This document shows, one piece after another, positions 56,065-64,000 of a stretch of DNA of 64,000 nucleotides. The DNA is from Alteromonas sp. KC3 (lineage in GTDB: Bacteria > Pseudomonadota > Gammaproteobacteria > Enterobacterales > Alteromonadaceae): positions 2,852,001-2,916,000 of the forward strand of contig NZ_AP024235.1 in NCBI RefSeq assembly GCF_016756315.1, in the 5' to 3' direction. Numbering within the stretch: position 1 is the first letter of the stretch; each line of letters opens with the position of its first letter. The notes under the pieces were generated by a model. It was given only the letters and a program-made list of their open reading frames with translations. It searched no databases and had not been told where the DNA came from. A program made the position numbers and the translations under genes.

Positions 56065-56729
56065 TCCCCGGTTACCTTTGTTTCTAGTGTAAAATAGTCA
56101 TGTAATGAGATAGACACAATGTCACCTTCAAACAGTGGACCAACGCCTTTGGGTGTGCCAGTGAGTACAACATCACCAGCATCTAACGTAAATATAGTCG
56201 ACATATGAGCGATTAACGGGATAATTTTGTGTAGCATTAATGCTGTATGCCCGCTTTGACGCACTTCGTTATTTATCGTAAGTGTAAACTTAAGGTCGTC
56301 CAAATCACCAAACGCATCAATTGGAATGAATTGAGACAATGGAGCACTATTGTCAAACGATTTTGCTCTCTCCCAAGGCTGACCATCGTTTTTAAGTGCC
56401 CCTTGTACCTCGCGAAGCGTTAAGTCAAGGCCTAAGCCTATACCCCAAATGGCTTCAGCAGCTTCTTGCTCAGTGGCATTTTTCAGTCCTTTTTTCAGTA
56501 GCACCGATACTTCAAGTTCGTTATGACAAGGACCTAGTGTAGTAGGAATAGCGATGTCGTTTGCAATATTACACATTGCCGCTTTTGGCTTCATAAACAA
56601 CAACGGTGCTTCTGAAATTGTCGAGTTCATCTCATTGATGTGGTCGAGATAATTTCTACCAATGCACACCACCTTGTTTACTGGAAGTGCAATAGGCTTA
56701 CCGTGATTGTCAATATGTTGATAAGTCAT
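56061..56729 (-). CDS. ycgM: Fumarylacetoacetate hydrolase-family protein YcgM
   Basis: A 222-residue FAH-family enzyme. Landmarks are VVCIGRNYLDHINE at the N-terminus, LFMKPKAAM, HNELEVSVLL (metal-binding Glu residues near 70-72) and VVLTGTPKGVGPL near 188-200. Members hydrolyse acylpyruvates or tautomerise oxaloacetate. The ATG shares one base with the mltB stop (TAATG), so the genes are coupled. Confidence 0.92.
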   Translation of the reverse strand: MTYQHIDNHGKPIALPVNKVVCIGRNYLDHINEMNSTISEAPLLFMKPKAAMCNIANDIAIPTTLGPCHNELEVSVLLKKGLKNATEQEAAEAIWGIGLGLDLTLREVQGALKNDGQPWERAKSFDNSAPLSQFIPIDAFGDLDDLKFTLTINNEVRQSGHTALMLHKIIPLIAHMSTIFTLDAGDVVLTGTPKGVGPLFEGDIVSISLHDYFTLETKVTGE

Positions 56730-57790
56730 TAATAACCTCGCTTTATACGCTCAGAAAGATAGCCCACTGACACACCAAAGTAAGAAGAACGATTCCACTT
56801 CATGAGTGTATGAAAGTTGTCGTAGACCAAGTACACCCGGCCATTCTCACCATCGGGCATAATGAGTGACGCATTGACATCGGCATTGGGTAAATCTCGA
56901 CCGTCGTATCGCGTTACTCCCTGGTCGCGCCAAAATGACAAGGGTTTCATATTTGCTTTTGACAGGCCTGATATTTTTACCGGTTGAGTCAGTTTGACCT
57001 GTCGTCCCCAGGTGCCTTGATCATTCCAGCCCTCTGACGAAAGATAATTCGCAATAGAGGCAAATACATCAGCTTTCGTTTGCCAAATATCCTTTTTGCC
57101 GTCGCCGTCATAATCGACAGCATAGTTGAGAAAAGAGACAGGCATAAACTGTGTTTGCCCCATCGCGCCCGCCCACGACCCTTTAAAAGCAGTCACATCG
57201 GCATGGCCCTCATTAAGTATTTTCAGTGCTGCAAAGAAGTTGTCTTTGAAAAGCTTTTCTCTTCTACCTTCAAATGCCAGTGACGCAAGGGCCGATAACA
57301 CGCTGTAGTTGCCCTGAATTTTGCCGAAGTTAGATTCATTACCCCATAATGCCACGATAAAGCGAGCTTGTACGCCATACTCTTTAGCTATGTTATCGAG
57401 CAGTGTTTTGTTTTCACGATAAAGTGTGACAGCTTGATTAACCTTCCAATCCGGCACACGGGTAGCAAGATAACTGTCTAAGGTAATTTTTCGTTCAGGC
57501 TGATTCTTGTCTGATTTCACCACAGTTGGACGAAAACGAATGTCTGCAAATGCGGCGTTTACAATAGCAGGGTCAAAGCCTTTGGTAGCAGCCTCACTCT
57601 TTAAAGCCGAAACATAATTGGCAAACGCAGCCTCGGTTTCCGCGCTATCGTCTAGCGCATAGGCACTGACAGAGAAAGTGGTAAGCAGAGTGACAAAAAT
57701 GCATACCCCTGCACCTGAATAATGATGTACTTGCTTTGCACACAATGCACTTTGCCAGCGTTTAAGACTGGTAATTAGATAATGTAACAT
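56729..57790 (-). CDS. mltB: Lytic murein transglycosylase B-like
   Basis: A 353-residue MltB-family transglycosylase that cleaves peptidoglycan. The signal peptide hydrophobic core ends near SVSAYA. The catalytic Glu is in ALWGNESNFGKIQGNYSV (about 150-167), and GSWAGAMGQTQFMPVSFLNYAVDYDGDGKKD is a strong family stretch. The ATG at 57790 lies 7 bp after the ycgL stop; an upstream TTG inside ycgL would add 14 residues. No lipobox is visible, so it is probably soluble in the periplasm. Confidence 0.9.
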   Translation of the reverse strand: MLHYLITSLKRWQSALCAKQVHHYSGAGVCIFVTLLTTFSVSAYALDDSAETEAAFANYVSALKSEAATKGFDPAIVNAAFADIRFRPTVVKSDKNQPERKITLDSYLATRVPDWKVNQAVTLYRENKTLLDNIAKEYGVQARFIVALWGNESNFGKIQGNYSVLSALASLAFEGRREKLFKDNFFAALKILNEGHADVTAFKGSWAGAMGQTQFMPVSFLNYAVDYDGDGKKDIWQTKADVFASIANYLSSEGWNDQGTWGRQVKLTQPVKISGLSKANMKPLSFWRDQGVTRYDGRDLPNADVNASLIMPDGENGRVYLVYDNFHTLMKWNRSSYFGVSVGYLSERIKRGY

Positions 57791-57797
57791 GGATAAC

Positions 57798-58094
57798 TTA
57801 GAACTTTTTGTCAGGCGTTTTAGACAGGCCAAGTGACTCGCGATACTGCTCTAACAAGTTGTCTTCTTTGGGCGGCATTTGTAAATAGAAACCTTTGTCA
57901 TTGAGCTCATCGATCAACTTCTGTTTATCTACAAGACCCAAACGTTCGCGCTTTTCCAACGCTAATATGGTCACCAATTCTGGTGAACCAAAGCGCGCCA
58001 TCAAAGGCTCTGGCACATCGCTAAAGTCACCTTTTTTAGGTACGTATAAATACATACCTTCTTTTCTTCGGGTTTTATATACCGCACATAGCAT
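57798..58094 (-). CDS. ycgL: YcgL-domain protein
   Basis: A 98-residue conserved protein with the YcgL pattern: [18 protein letters not shown] at the start, then [14 protein letters not shown] and GFYLQMPP. The function is not established. It heads the string ycgL-mltB-ycgM-ycgN. In enterobacteria ycgL lies near minCDE and rnd; here rnd follows directly on the other side and no min genes are in between. Confidence 0.92.
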   Translation of the reverse strand: MLCAVYKTRRKEGMYLYVPKKGDFSDVPEPLMARFGSPELVTILALEKRERLGLVDKQKLIDELNDKGFYLQMPPKEDNLLEQYRESLGLSKTPDKKF

Positions 58095-58135
58095 AATACG
58101 TCTCGCCTTGTGTTAGAGGTAAATTTTATTCGTTG

Positions 58136-59287
58136 TTATGGGGCATCGCCCAACAGTTTTGATACATAAGGTTGAAATAACGGCGCTCGCCACGTAGACA
58201 ACACGTCAGGCTTAAGCCCCTGCACTCGCGTTTCATCAACTTGAAACCAGTACCATTTTAGCAATTGATTTAACTGCTTTTTAGAGGCAATAACGTCGCT
58301 ACTTACACCATTTTCATCAGCAATTTGCTCAGAAACACTCTTTAACTCAGCCAGCGTCTTTTTATATTTAGGAATATCAATTAGACGCAGTACAACAGGC
58401 AACCTGAACTTTTCAGGCGTTTGCGCGAATTTAGTACGGGCTTCTTCAATAATTGCAACAATGGTATCGCCATAACGGCGCACCGATTGATGATTAACAC
58501 CATTGATTCGAGATAATGCAGATTTGCTATCTGACAAACGCTGTGCCGCTTCAAATAAGTGCCCTTCTTTAAACACAAAGTTAAGCGCTAAGTCTTTCTT
58601 TCTTGCAGTATTCAAGCGCCATGCAGCTAACGCTTGTAAAACCGTTAACTGCTCTGCATTTAAACGCCAGCTATTTTTAATTTGTAGGTATGCGAAGTCT
58701 TCAGGCATTTGCGCTCGTTTTTTTGCACCTAGCAACGCGATTTCTTCAAACACCCAGTCTGCTTTACCTACTGCCTGTATTTCACTGGCTAACTGCTGAT
58801 AACACGGCAGTAGATACAGTACATCATTAGCTGCGTAGCTTAGTTGCGCTTCTCGCAGCGGACGGGCTAACCAGTCTGTTCGAGACTCTCCTTTGTCCAG
58901 CTCTACGTCACAAAGCATTTCAACGAGCTTTGCGTAACCCAGCGTTGGCCCTTTTCCAAGTACGCTTGCGGCGAATTGCGTGTCAAAAATGGGGGTTGGA
59001 ATAGTATCAAATGCAGTTAAGAACGTTTCTAAGTCTTCGGAACACGAATGCAATACCTTAACAACATCAGTATTTTCAAGCAGCGCAACAAATGGCTGCA
59101 TATTTTCAATAGCGATCGGGTCGATTAACACCAACTGATGGCCGTCATACAGTTGAATGAGTCCTAAGTGGGGAGTAAGTGTACGTGTTCTTACAAACTC
59201 GGTATCAAGGGCTATTGCTTCTTGACGCTGCGCTGTAGTACATACTTTTTCTAGTTGTTCAAATGTCGTTATTAATTGATATTGCAT
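58136..59287 (-). CDS. rnd: Ribonuclease D
   Basis: A 383-residue 3'-5' exoribonuclease involved in tRNA 3' maturation. The DEDD exonuclease motifs are visible: ALDTEFVRTRT (Asp/Glu near 28-30), VLHSCSEDLETF (about 80-92) and LSYAANDVLYLLPCY with Tyr/Asp near 148-152. A C-terminal HRDC-type helical region starts near 205. It is separated from fadD by a terminator. Confidence 0.94.
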   Translation of the reverse strand: MQYQLITTFEQLEKVCTTAQRQEAIALDTEFVRTRTLTPHLGLIQLYDGHQLVLIDPIAIENMQPFVALLENTDVVKVLHSCSEDLETFLTAFDTIPTPIFDTQFAASVLGKGPTLGYAKLVEMLCDVELDKGESRTDWLARPLREAQLSYAANDVLYLLPCYQQLASEIQAVGKADWVFEEIALLGAKKRAQMPEDFAYLQIKNSWRLNAEQLTVLQALAAWRLNTARKKDLALNFVFKEGHLFEAAQRLSDSKSALSRINGVNHQSVRRYGDTIVAIIEEARTKFAQTPEKFRLPVVLRLIDIPKYKKTLAELKSVSEQIADENGVSSDVIASKKQLNQLLKWYWFQVDETRVQGLKPDVLSTWRAPLFQPYVSKLLGDAP

Positions 59288-59303
59288 AGTTTTGCACAGT
59301 AAT

Positions 59304-59328
59304 AAAAAAGCCGGCTCACGCCGGCTTT
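59304..59328 (-). terminator. Terminator after fadD
   Basis: AAAGCCGGC-TCAC-GCCGGCTTT. On the minus strand it is followed by a T run. Confidence 0.87.
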
Positions 59329-59354
59329 AAAAAACTAATTCTAAAAATAGTTGA

Positions 59355-61007
59355 TTAGTCTCTAAGCTCCCGACGCAGAATTTTTCCTACATTGGTTTTA
59401 GGTAAGTCATCTTTGAAAACAACTTGTTTAGGTACTTTGTAACCTGTTAGGTGATTACGGCAGTGCGCAATTACCTCTTTTTCAGTCAGTGATTCATTGT
59501 TGCGTACTACAAATAACTTAACAACTTCACCACTTACTTCGTGTGGAACCCCAACTGCAGCAGCTTCTACAATGCTTTCATGCATGGCAGCCACTTCTTC
59601 TATTTCGTTAGGGAACACGTTAAAGCCCGATACGAGGATCATATCCTTTTTACGGTCAACAATATACAGATAACCTTCATCATCAATCGTTGCAATGTCA
59701 CCAGTTGCCAGCCAACCGTCTTTCAACACTTCCTCTGTTGCTTCAGGGCGATTCAGGTAGCCTTTCATTACTTGTGGGCCTTTCACCCACATTTCGCCTG
59801 GCTCACCTTTTTCAACAGGGTTTCCGTCGTCATCAAGCAGCTTAATATCCGTTGACGGTACAGGCATGCCAATAGCGCCTTTGTACGCTTCTATTTGTGG
59901 AGGGTTTACCGCCACAACAGGAGAGCACTCAGTCAAGCCGTAACCTTCAAGCAATACCGTTCCGGTAACCTTTTCCCATTTTTCAGCCACAGGGCGCTGG
60001 ACTGCCATACCGCCGCCAAGACCAAACTTAAATTTGCTAAAATCAAGTTCGTCAAACCCTGGGGTGTTTAACAAGCCATTAAATAATGTGTTTACACCTG
60101 GCAAAATGGTGAATGGGTATTTGCTCAGTTCGCTTACAAACCCTGGCATATCGCGCGGATTAGTAATAAGTAGGTTGCGACAACCATACTTTACGAACAT
60201 TAGGCAGTTCGCGAGCAAAGCGAATATATGATAAAGAGGCAGGGCCGTAACAACAAAGTCTTCCCCTTCCTCGATAACTGTTTCTAGAATACCCGAAACC
60301 TGTTCAAGGTTTGCTACCATGTTGCGATGCGTCAACATTGCGCCTTTTGAAACGCCAGTTGTACCACCGGTATATTGCAAAAATGCTAAGTCAGTATTTG
60401 CAATTTCAGGGCGCTTGTATTCCAGCGACTGTCCTTTCTTAACGGCAGCAGTGAAAGATGTAGTCTCTGGCAAGTTGAAAGCAGGAACCATCTTTTTCAC
60501 GTACTTCACTACGGCATTAACAATCCAGCGTTTTGGCGCTGGTAACATGTCACCTAGTGCAGTAAGAAAGACTTCTTGTAGATTAGTCTCTGCGATAACT
60601 TCTTCTAATGTACACGCGAAGTTTTCAACAATAACGATGGCTTTTGCATTTGCATCGTTAAGTTGGTGTTTTAATTCGCGGGCAGTGTAAAGCGGGTTTA
60701 CGTTAACAACCACCATACCTGCACGCAAAATCCCGAACATAGCCACAGGATACTGAAGAAGGTTTGGCATCATGATTGCCACAGCATCGCCACGCTTTAA
60801 TCCACTTGCTTGCAAATAAGCCGCAAACTGCGCCGACAACGTATCGAGTTCTTCAAAGGTAATAGAATGCCCCATGTTAATGAAGGCTTCTTTATTTTTA
60901 AACTTTTTAACCGACTGCTCGAAAATGTCTACAACAGACGCATAGCGATCTGCATCAATTTCTGCGGATACACGAGGGTCATAATGCTTAAGCCAGGTTT
61001 TTTCCAC
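59355..61007 (-). CDS. fadD: Long-chain acyl-CoA synthetase
   Basis: A 550-residue ANL-superfamily ligase that activates imported fatty acids to acyl-CoA. The AMP-binding motif [14 protein letters not shown] (about 212-225), [10 protein letters not shown] (about 358) and [26 protein letters not shown] (about 430) are clear. The C-terminal Lys motif is [11 protein letters not shown]. The start is probably the GTG at 61007, five bases after AGGAGG. A FadR-like site lies about 65 bp upstream, consistent with FadR repression. Confidence 0.95.
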   Translation of the reverse strand: MEKTWLKHYDPRVSAEIDADRYASVVDIFEQSVKKFKNKEAFINMGHSITFEELDTLSAQFAAYLQASGLKRGDAVAIMMPNLLQYPVAMFGILRAGMVVVNVNPLYTARELKHQLNDANAKAIVIVENFACTLEEVIAETNLQEVFLTALGDMLPAPKRWIVNAVVKYVKKMVPAFNLPETTSFTAAVKKGQSLEYKRPEIANTDLAFLQYTGGTTGVSKGAMLTHRNMVANLEQVSGILETVIEEGEDFVVTALPLYHIFALLANCLMFVKYGCRNLLITNPRDMPGFVSELSKYPFTILPGVNTLFNGLLNTPGFDELDFSKFKFGLGGGMAVQRPVAEKWEKVTGTVLLEGYGLTECSPVVAVNPPQIEAYKGAIGMPVPSTDIKLLDDDGNPVEKGEPGEMWVKGPQVMKGYLNRPEATEEVLKDGWLATGDIATIDDEGYLYIVDRKKDMILVSGFNVFPNEIEEVAAMHESIVEAAAVGVPHEVSGEVVKLFVVRNNESLTEKEVIAHCRNHLTGYKVPKQVVFKDDLPKTNVGKILRRELRD

Positions 61008-61070
61008 CAAAACCTCCTCTACTTTATTCTTATACTACTTTTATGAGCGCAAAGAGACCGCGTCTCATAT

Positions 61071-61087
61071 AACTGGTCTGATAACTT
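61071..61087. promoter_or_regulatory. FadR-like site upstream of fadD
   Basis: AACTGGTCTGATAACTT. The left half matches the FadR pattern AACTGGTCNGA exactly, while the right half is weaker. Confidence 0.6.
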
Positions 61088-61129
61088 GCGAATAGTATAG
61101 GATGTGTAAAAAAAAATAAACGGCCCAAT

Positions 61130-61969
61130 TTACAATTGCTCAACAAATTGCCGAATTAGTAGGCCTACATCGTCAGTATTTTCCATATGAATATGGTGAC
61201 CGCCTACGAATTGCACATATTGTGCATTTTTGAACCACGGGGCTCTTTTAGGAAAAACAGTCTCTAAATGCTTAAAACTGTTCGATGCTCCGATAAATAG
61301 TACAGGGCATCGAATCTCTCTCATTAAGTTTTCAGCTTGGTCTTCAGTAAGACGCAGCACCGACTTAGTTCTTAATCTTGGATCAGAGGACCAAAAACAA
61401 TGTCCACCCGCATCTTGCGTAAGATTACGTGAGAGTATCACTCGCGCGTGGTCAGGTGGAATGTCAGAGACTTTGCATCGCGCCTTCACCGCCTCGTCCA
61501 AATCTACAATTCGCAATTTGTTACGGCGTTTTGTGTGTCGACTTAGCACAGCCTCACGCATTTGCTCAGAGGTCGTAGTTACAGGCTGAGTGAGCGGGCC
61601 GCACGCATCGATGCTGATTACTGCTGACACTTTTTCTGGGAATAAAGCTGCGAACATCGTTGCCAATATTCCCCCCAATGAATGCCCTAATAGTATGACC
61701 GACTCCCATCCATTTTCCTCAATAAGCGCATACAAATCTTGAATATAGTCAGCTTGATTATACTGAGCACCGATCGGCCGATGCTGTGAACGGCCATGTC
61801 CAGCAAGATCTAAGGCAATAAATCGGTACGATTGCAAATAGGGAGAAAGAGGGCGCAAGCTCTCGGCATTATCTAGATAGCCATGAAGACCAACAACAAC
61901 AGGTCCACTTCCTTGATTATCTAATGCAGCGAGTTGCAACGGTCCAGCATTAAATTCTGTTTCCAACAT
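61130..61969 (-). CDS. Alpha/beta hydrolase
   Basis: A 279-residue alpha/beta-fold hydrolase. The oxyanion HG motif is in VVVGLHGYLDN (about 28), the nucleophile elbow in LLGHSLGGILATM (about 92-104) and the catalytic His in FVGGHHIHMEN (about 262-266). The start ATG at 61969 follows AAGGA at seven bases; an earlier TTG is less likely. There is no signal peptide. It lies beside fadD in many gammaproteobacteria and may be a lipid or thioester hydrolase, substrate unknown. Confidence 0.88.
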   Translation of the reverse strand: MLETEFNAGPLQLAALDNQGSGPVVVGLHGYLDNAESLRPLSPYLQSYRFIALDLAGHGRSQHRPIGAQYNQADYIQDLYALIEENGWESVILLGHSLGGILATMFAALFPEKVSAVISIDACGPLTQPVTTTSEQMREAVLSRHTKRRNKLRIVDLDEAVKARCKVSDIPPDHARVILSRNLTQDAGGHCFWSSDPRLRTKSVLRLTEDQAENLMREIRCPVLFIGASNSFKHLETVFPKRAPWFKNAQYVQFVGGHHIHMENTDDVGLLIRQFVEQL

Positions 61970-62032
61970 TGGCAGTTCCTTTTGCGGCAACTATTAGCAT
62001 ATAACAACGACCAATTATTGCCATGACATACG

Positions 62033-62064
62033 AAGAAGGCGGCAATTATATGCCGCCTTCTTTT
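62033..62064. terminator. Terminator between slp and the hydrolase gene
   Basis: AAGAAGGCGGCA-ATTATA-TGCCGCCTTCTT, a 12-bp perfect stem directly after slp. Confidence 0.75.
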
Positions 62065-62072
62065 ATTTGCTG

Positions 62073-62744
62073 TTATTTTCGTTTGTAGTTTGATTGCTCG
62101 CCAGAGCGACCGGCATCATTGCTTTGCATAATTCTACCTTGAGAACGGCTCGGCATTGCGGATTTACTTGGTGCGCTTCGATATCTTATGACTCGTGTGC
62201 GGTTAAAACCGGGATGTCCCCAAGGATGATAAAACGGGCTGTAAAACCCATAAAATGGTGAGTACCAACCTGTATGATAATTAAAAAAGAAGGTATCTAC
62301 CTCGTAAACATCTCGCTTTCGCCACATGTGGTAGTCATCAGCAACGATAGTCGGATATATATAAGGCTGCTCACCAACCATCCCTGCCGTTGGCGCCGTT
62401 AAGGTACCTAAAAACGTCGCAGCTCGCCCTTCTTCAAATACAATGGGATCAACAAATCCATCAATCTGTACTTTAAAGCGCCCGGCAGTTTCGCCACCTG
62501 TATTGGGTTTACCGTAGTGATTAAGCGGAAATTGAGCTAACTCAATCAAGGTTAAATTGGGCTTATTCTCGACACCTACGATAAGTCCACCCCATCGCGC
62601 TTTCTGCCCTTGCGCGTTGGCTCCTGAGGTTACTGCTTTTGAATAGCTAACAAGTTGAGTACCCTCAGGTACATCAATACTCTCTGGAACGATGGCACAA
62701 CCAGAAAAAACAACAACCGCGAGTAGCAACAAGAATCGAGACAT
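62073..62744 (-). CDS. slp: Slp-family outer-membrane lipoprotein
   Basis: A 223-residue lipoprotein with signal peptide and lipobox FSGC (Cys16). The Slp-family core is VPEGTQLVSY, RWGGLIVGVENKPNLTLIEL and GRFKVQIDGFVDP. Unlike enterobacterial Slp it ends in an aromatic/Gly/Pro stretch (YSPFYGFYSPFYHPWG, about 160-175) and a basic Ser/Arg-rich tail, probably exposed in the periplasm or at the surface. Its place between tsaB and fadD is conserved synteny (yeaY in E. coli). Confidence 0.9.
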   Translation of the reverse strand: MSRFLLLLAVVVFSGCAIVPESIDVPEGTQLVSYSKAVTSGANAQGQKARWGGLIVGVENKPNLTLIELAQFPLNHYGKPNTGGETAGRFKVQIDGFVDPIVFEEGRAATFLGTLTAPTAGMVGEQPYIYPTIVADDYHMWRKRDVYEVDTFFFNYHTGWYSPFYGFYSPFYHPWGHPGFNRTRVIRYRSAPSKSAMPSRSQGRIMQSNDAGRSGEQSNYKRK

Positions 62745-63065
62745 TTTACTGCTCCTAAGAATTCCCTAAAACAACATCATATGCTTGTCCGTTTCATTGG
62801 CACCTATCAAGAGGTAATGCGAGGTAATGCAAAACAACGCGCCAATTCAGTTTACTGACAGTAGCATTTTTACGCGACAACCACCACTAACGTTCTATTA
62901 CAAAACGATAATTTACATAGCCGAGCTCACTTGAACGTCTCGTAAAATGGCTTTAGGTTTTAGAACTTCAACAATCACTTGTAATAGAGAGTGCCGCATG
63001 GATGTTAGAGCACAATATAGAGAAATTGTTCACCATCAAATGGCAATATACCGCGCAGAACGTAA
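62745..63065. other. Spacer upstream of slp
   Basis: 321 bp without a firm gene. It contains a short plus-strand frame (62998-63075, 25 codons, weak GAGAG site) that overlaps the end of the next gene. Support for translation is poor. Confidence 0.35.
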
Positions 63066-63359
63066 TTATGCGTAAATATCCACACCAAACATAGATTGAA
63101 TAGATTCTCGCTGCTTGAGCTTCTCGAAGCTCGTATAAGAGGCAATAGCCTGCTGAGAATACGCATTCCCATCTTCTCTGATGAACTGCTGATAGGCTTT
63201 GGCGTTGTCTGTGCCTTGTTCGTCAGGCGCAACAACCATCGCCTTTAATGACGACTGTTCTTGCCCCTTTTCTTGTTGCTGCGGGTCTTTGCTTATCCTG
63301 CCAACACGCCCTTGTTCAGAGCCTGATGACGGTATAGAGAAGTTATTAGTTATGTTCAT
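63066..63359 (-). CDS. Small conserved-type protein, unknown
   Basis: A 97-residue hydrophilic protein I do not recognise by name. It has a Gln/Ser/Gly-rich N-terminal half (about 1-45) that looks disordered and a helical C-terminal half (DNAKAYQQFIREDG..., about 50-90), ending MFGVDIYA. No signal peptide or cysteine. It lies 63 bp downstream of tsaB on the same strand and may be co-transcribed. Codon use looks like its neighbours, so it is probably real. Confidence 0.65.
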   Translation of the reverse strand: MNITNNFSIPSSGSEQGRVGRISKDPQQQEKGQEQSSLKAMVVAPDEQGTDNAKAYQQFIREDGNAYSQQAIASYTSFEKLKQRESIQSMFGVDIYA

Positions 63360-63422
63360 ACAAGGTATGGCTACGCAATATTTATACCAGCGCCGCTGTT
63401 ACGACGCTGTGAATCGATATTA

Positions 63423-64000
63423 CTACTCTCTACCAGGCAATTTTTTCCATGTGACTTTATCGCGTAAATAGACTGGCTCAACCGCAACGGCATCTGACAC
63501 ATTGCCTTGTTCAAACGCGACGGCAGCAAGCTCAAGCATAAAGCGTGCATTGGGTAACGTCACCGTCGCCATCTCCTGACTCGAATTGTCTTTTAGCCAA
63601 TGCGTCAATTCTTCATATGCCGTCCAGCCAGTTCCTGCTGCAACAACATCGTTAGCGTCATCAAGTGCATCTAATTGTTCAATGGCAACATTAGGTGGAC
63701 ACACCTGCTCTTCTATCACTAACGAAATGGCATTGCCTGAATACTTATACACCGCGAAATAAACCTCATCCATACGCGCATCTGAAGCCACCGCTATGTA
63801 GTAGTCTTTATTTGCATTTAGGTTGTCGATGCTATTTATTGTGGCAGTTTCGTGCGCCATGGCTTCTAACGTACTCACGCCAGCAACTTTGTGGCCACTT
63901 CCAAGCGCTAACCCTTGAATCATGCCCGTTGCGATCCTAACGCCAGTAAAACTGCCCGGCCCGCGCCCAAATGCAAGTAGATCCAATTCGCCTAGCGCCA
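63423..64000 (-). CDS. tsaB: tRNA threonylcarbamoyladenosine factor TsaB (N-terminus outside window)
   Basis: The frame stays open to position 64000, so the first roughly 40 residues are missing and the gene continues past the right edge. Visible are LLAFGRGPGSFTGVRIATGMIQGLA, the hallmark ATPase-fold motif of TsaB/YeaZ, the strand DARMDEVYFAVY and a C-terminus ending VAVEPVYLRDKVTWKK. TsaB partners TsaD and TsaE to make the t6A37 modification of tRNA. Internal TTG codons near the edge should not be taken as the start. Confidence 0.95.
   Translation of the reverse strand, partial: ALGELDLLAFGRGPGSFTGVRIATGMIQGLALGSGHKVAGVSTLEAMAHETATINSIDNLNANKDYYIAVASDARMDEVYFAVYKYSGNAISLVIEEQVCPPNVAIEQLDALDDANDVVAAGTGWTAYEELTHWLKDNSSQEMATVTLPNARFMLELAAVAFEQGNVSDAVAVEPVYLRDKVTWKKLPGRE

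Noticed and set aside
62772..62786. CAACATCATATGCTT, similar to the locus operator, upstream of slp
   Set aside because: Two mismatches in the half-sites and no connection with the carrageenan genes; probably chance.
62998..63075. 25-codon plus-strand frame with a weak GAGAG site, overlapping the end of the small unknown gene
   Set aside because: Too short and weakly supported to call a gene.

Overview
The window looks like a chromosomal segment of a marine gammaproteobacterium of the Alteromonadaceae (Alteromonas/Paraglaciecola type). This rests on the housekeeping synteny at the right end (tsaB, slp, fadD, rnd, ycgL, mltB, ycgM, ycgN, dsbB, nhaB, fadR), on two large TonB-dependent receptors, and on a red-algal polysaccharide locus. 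I see no rRNA, tRNA, insertion sequence or CRISPR.

Positions 1-34,100 form a polysaccharide utilisation locus for iota-type carrageenan. The anchor is a 1316-residue enzyme (3120-7070) whose last 450 residues match GH82 iota-carrageenase. Around it are three S1 sulfatases (one cut by the left edge), a GH42/GH167-like exo-hydrolase lipoprotein, a cytoplasmic GH127-type hydrolase, two TonB-dependent receptors, a surface lipoprotein, an MFS sugar porter, and four enzymes for 3,6-anhydro-D-galactose: aldehyde dehydrogenase, enolase-superfamily cycloisomerase, 2-keto-3-deoxygalactonate kinase and KDPGal aldolase. The inferred route is: endo-cleavage outside the cell, capture by lipoprotein and TonB receptor, desulfation and exo-trimming in the periplasm, import of a neutral disaccharide or monosaccharide, GH127 cleavage to galactose and anhydrogalactose, then oxidation, ring opening, phosphorylation and aldol cleavage to pyruvate and glyceraldehyde-3-phosphate.

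Ten copies of a 15-bp palindrome, AAACAT-N3-ATGTTT, lie in front of essentially every transcription unit of this locus, and I found none of comparable quality from 34.1 to 64 kb. They define one regulon. A FadR-subfamily GntR regulator (23145-23894) is the best candidate to bind them, and a LacI-family regulator (27738-28715) is itself under one of the sites. A second notable feature is an unnamed module of about 190-200 residues, present three times in the carrageenase and once at the C-terminus of the surface lipoprotein.

Positions 34,200-49,200 have a fatty-acid and storage-lipid theme: a HopJ-family gene broken by one in-frame stop, FadH, a dienoyl-CoA isomerase, a TetR regulator with tandem operators, a GMC oxidoreductase, a wax-ester synthase/DGAT with its own TetR gene, DUF445, a patatin-like lipase, a degenerate HD-GYP-like protein and two phasin-type proteins.

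Positions 49,300-64,000 are conserved core genes: oligopeptidase B, fadR, nhaB-dsbB-acetyltransferase, ycgN-ycgM-mltB-ycgL, rnd, fadD, an alpha/beta hydrolase, slp, a small unknown gene and the 3' part of tsaB. FadR-like sites precede fadD and fadR, linking this end to the fatty-acid genes.
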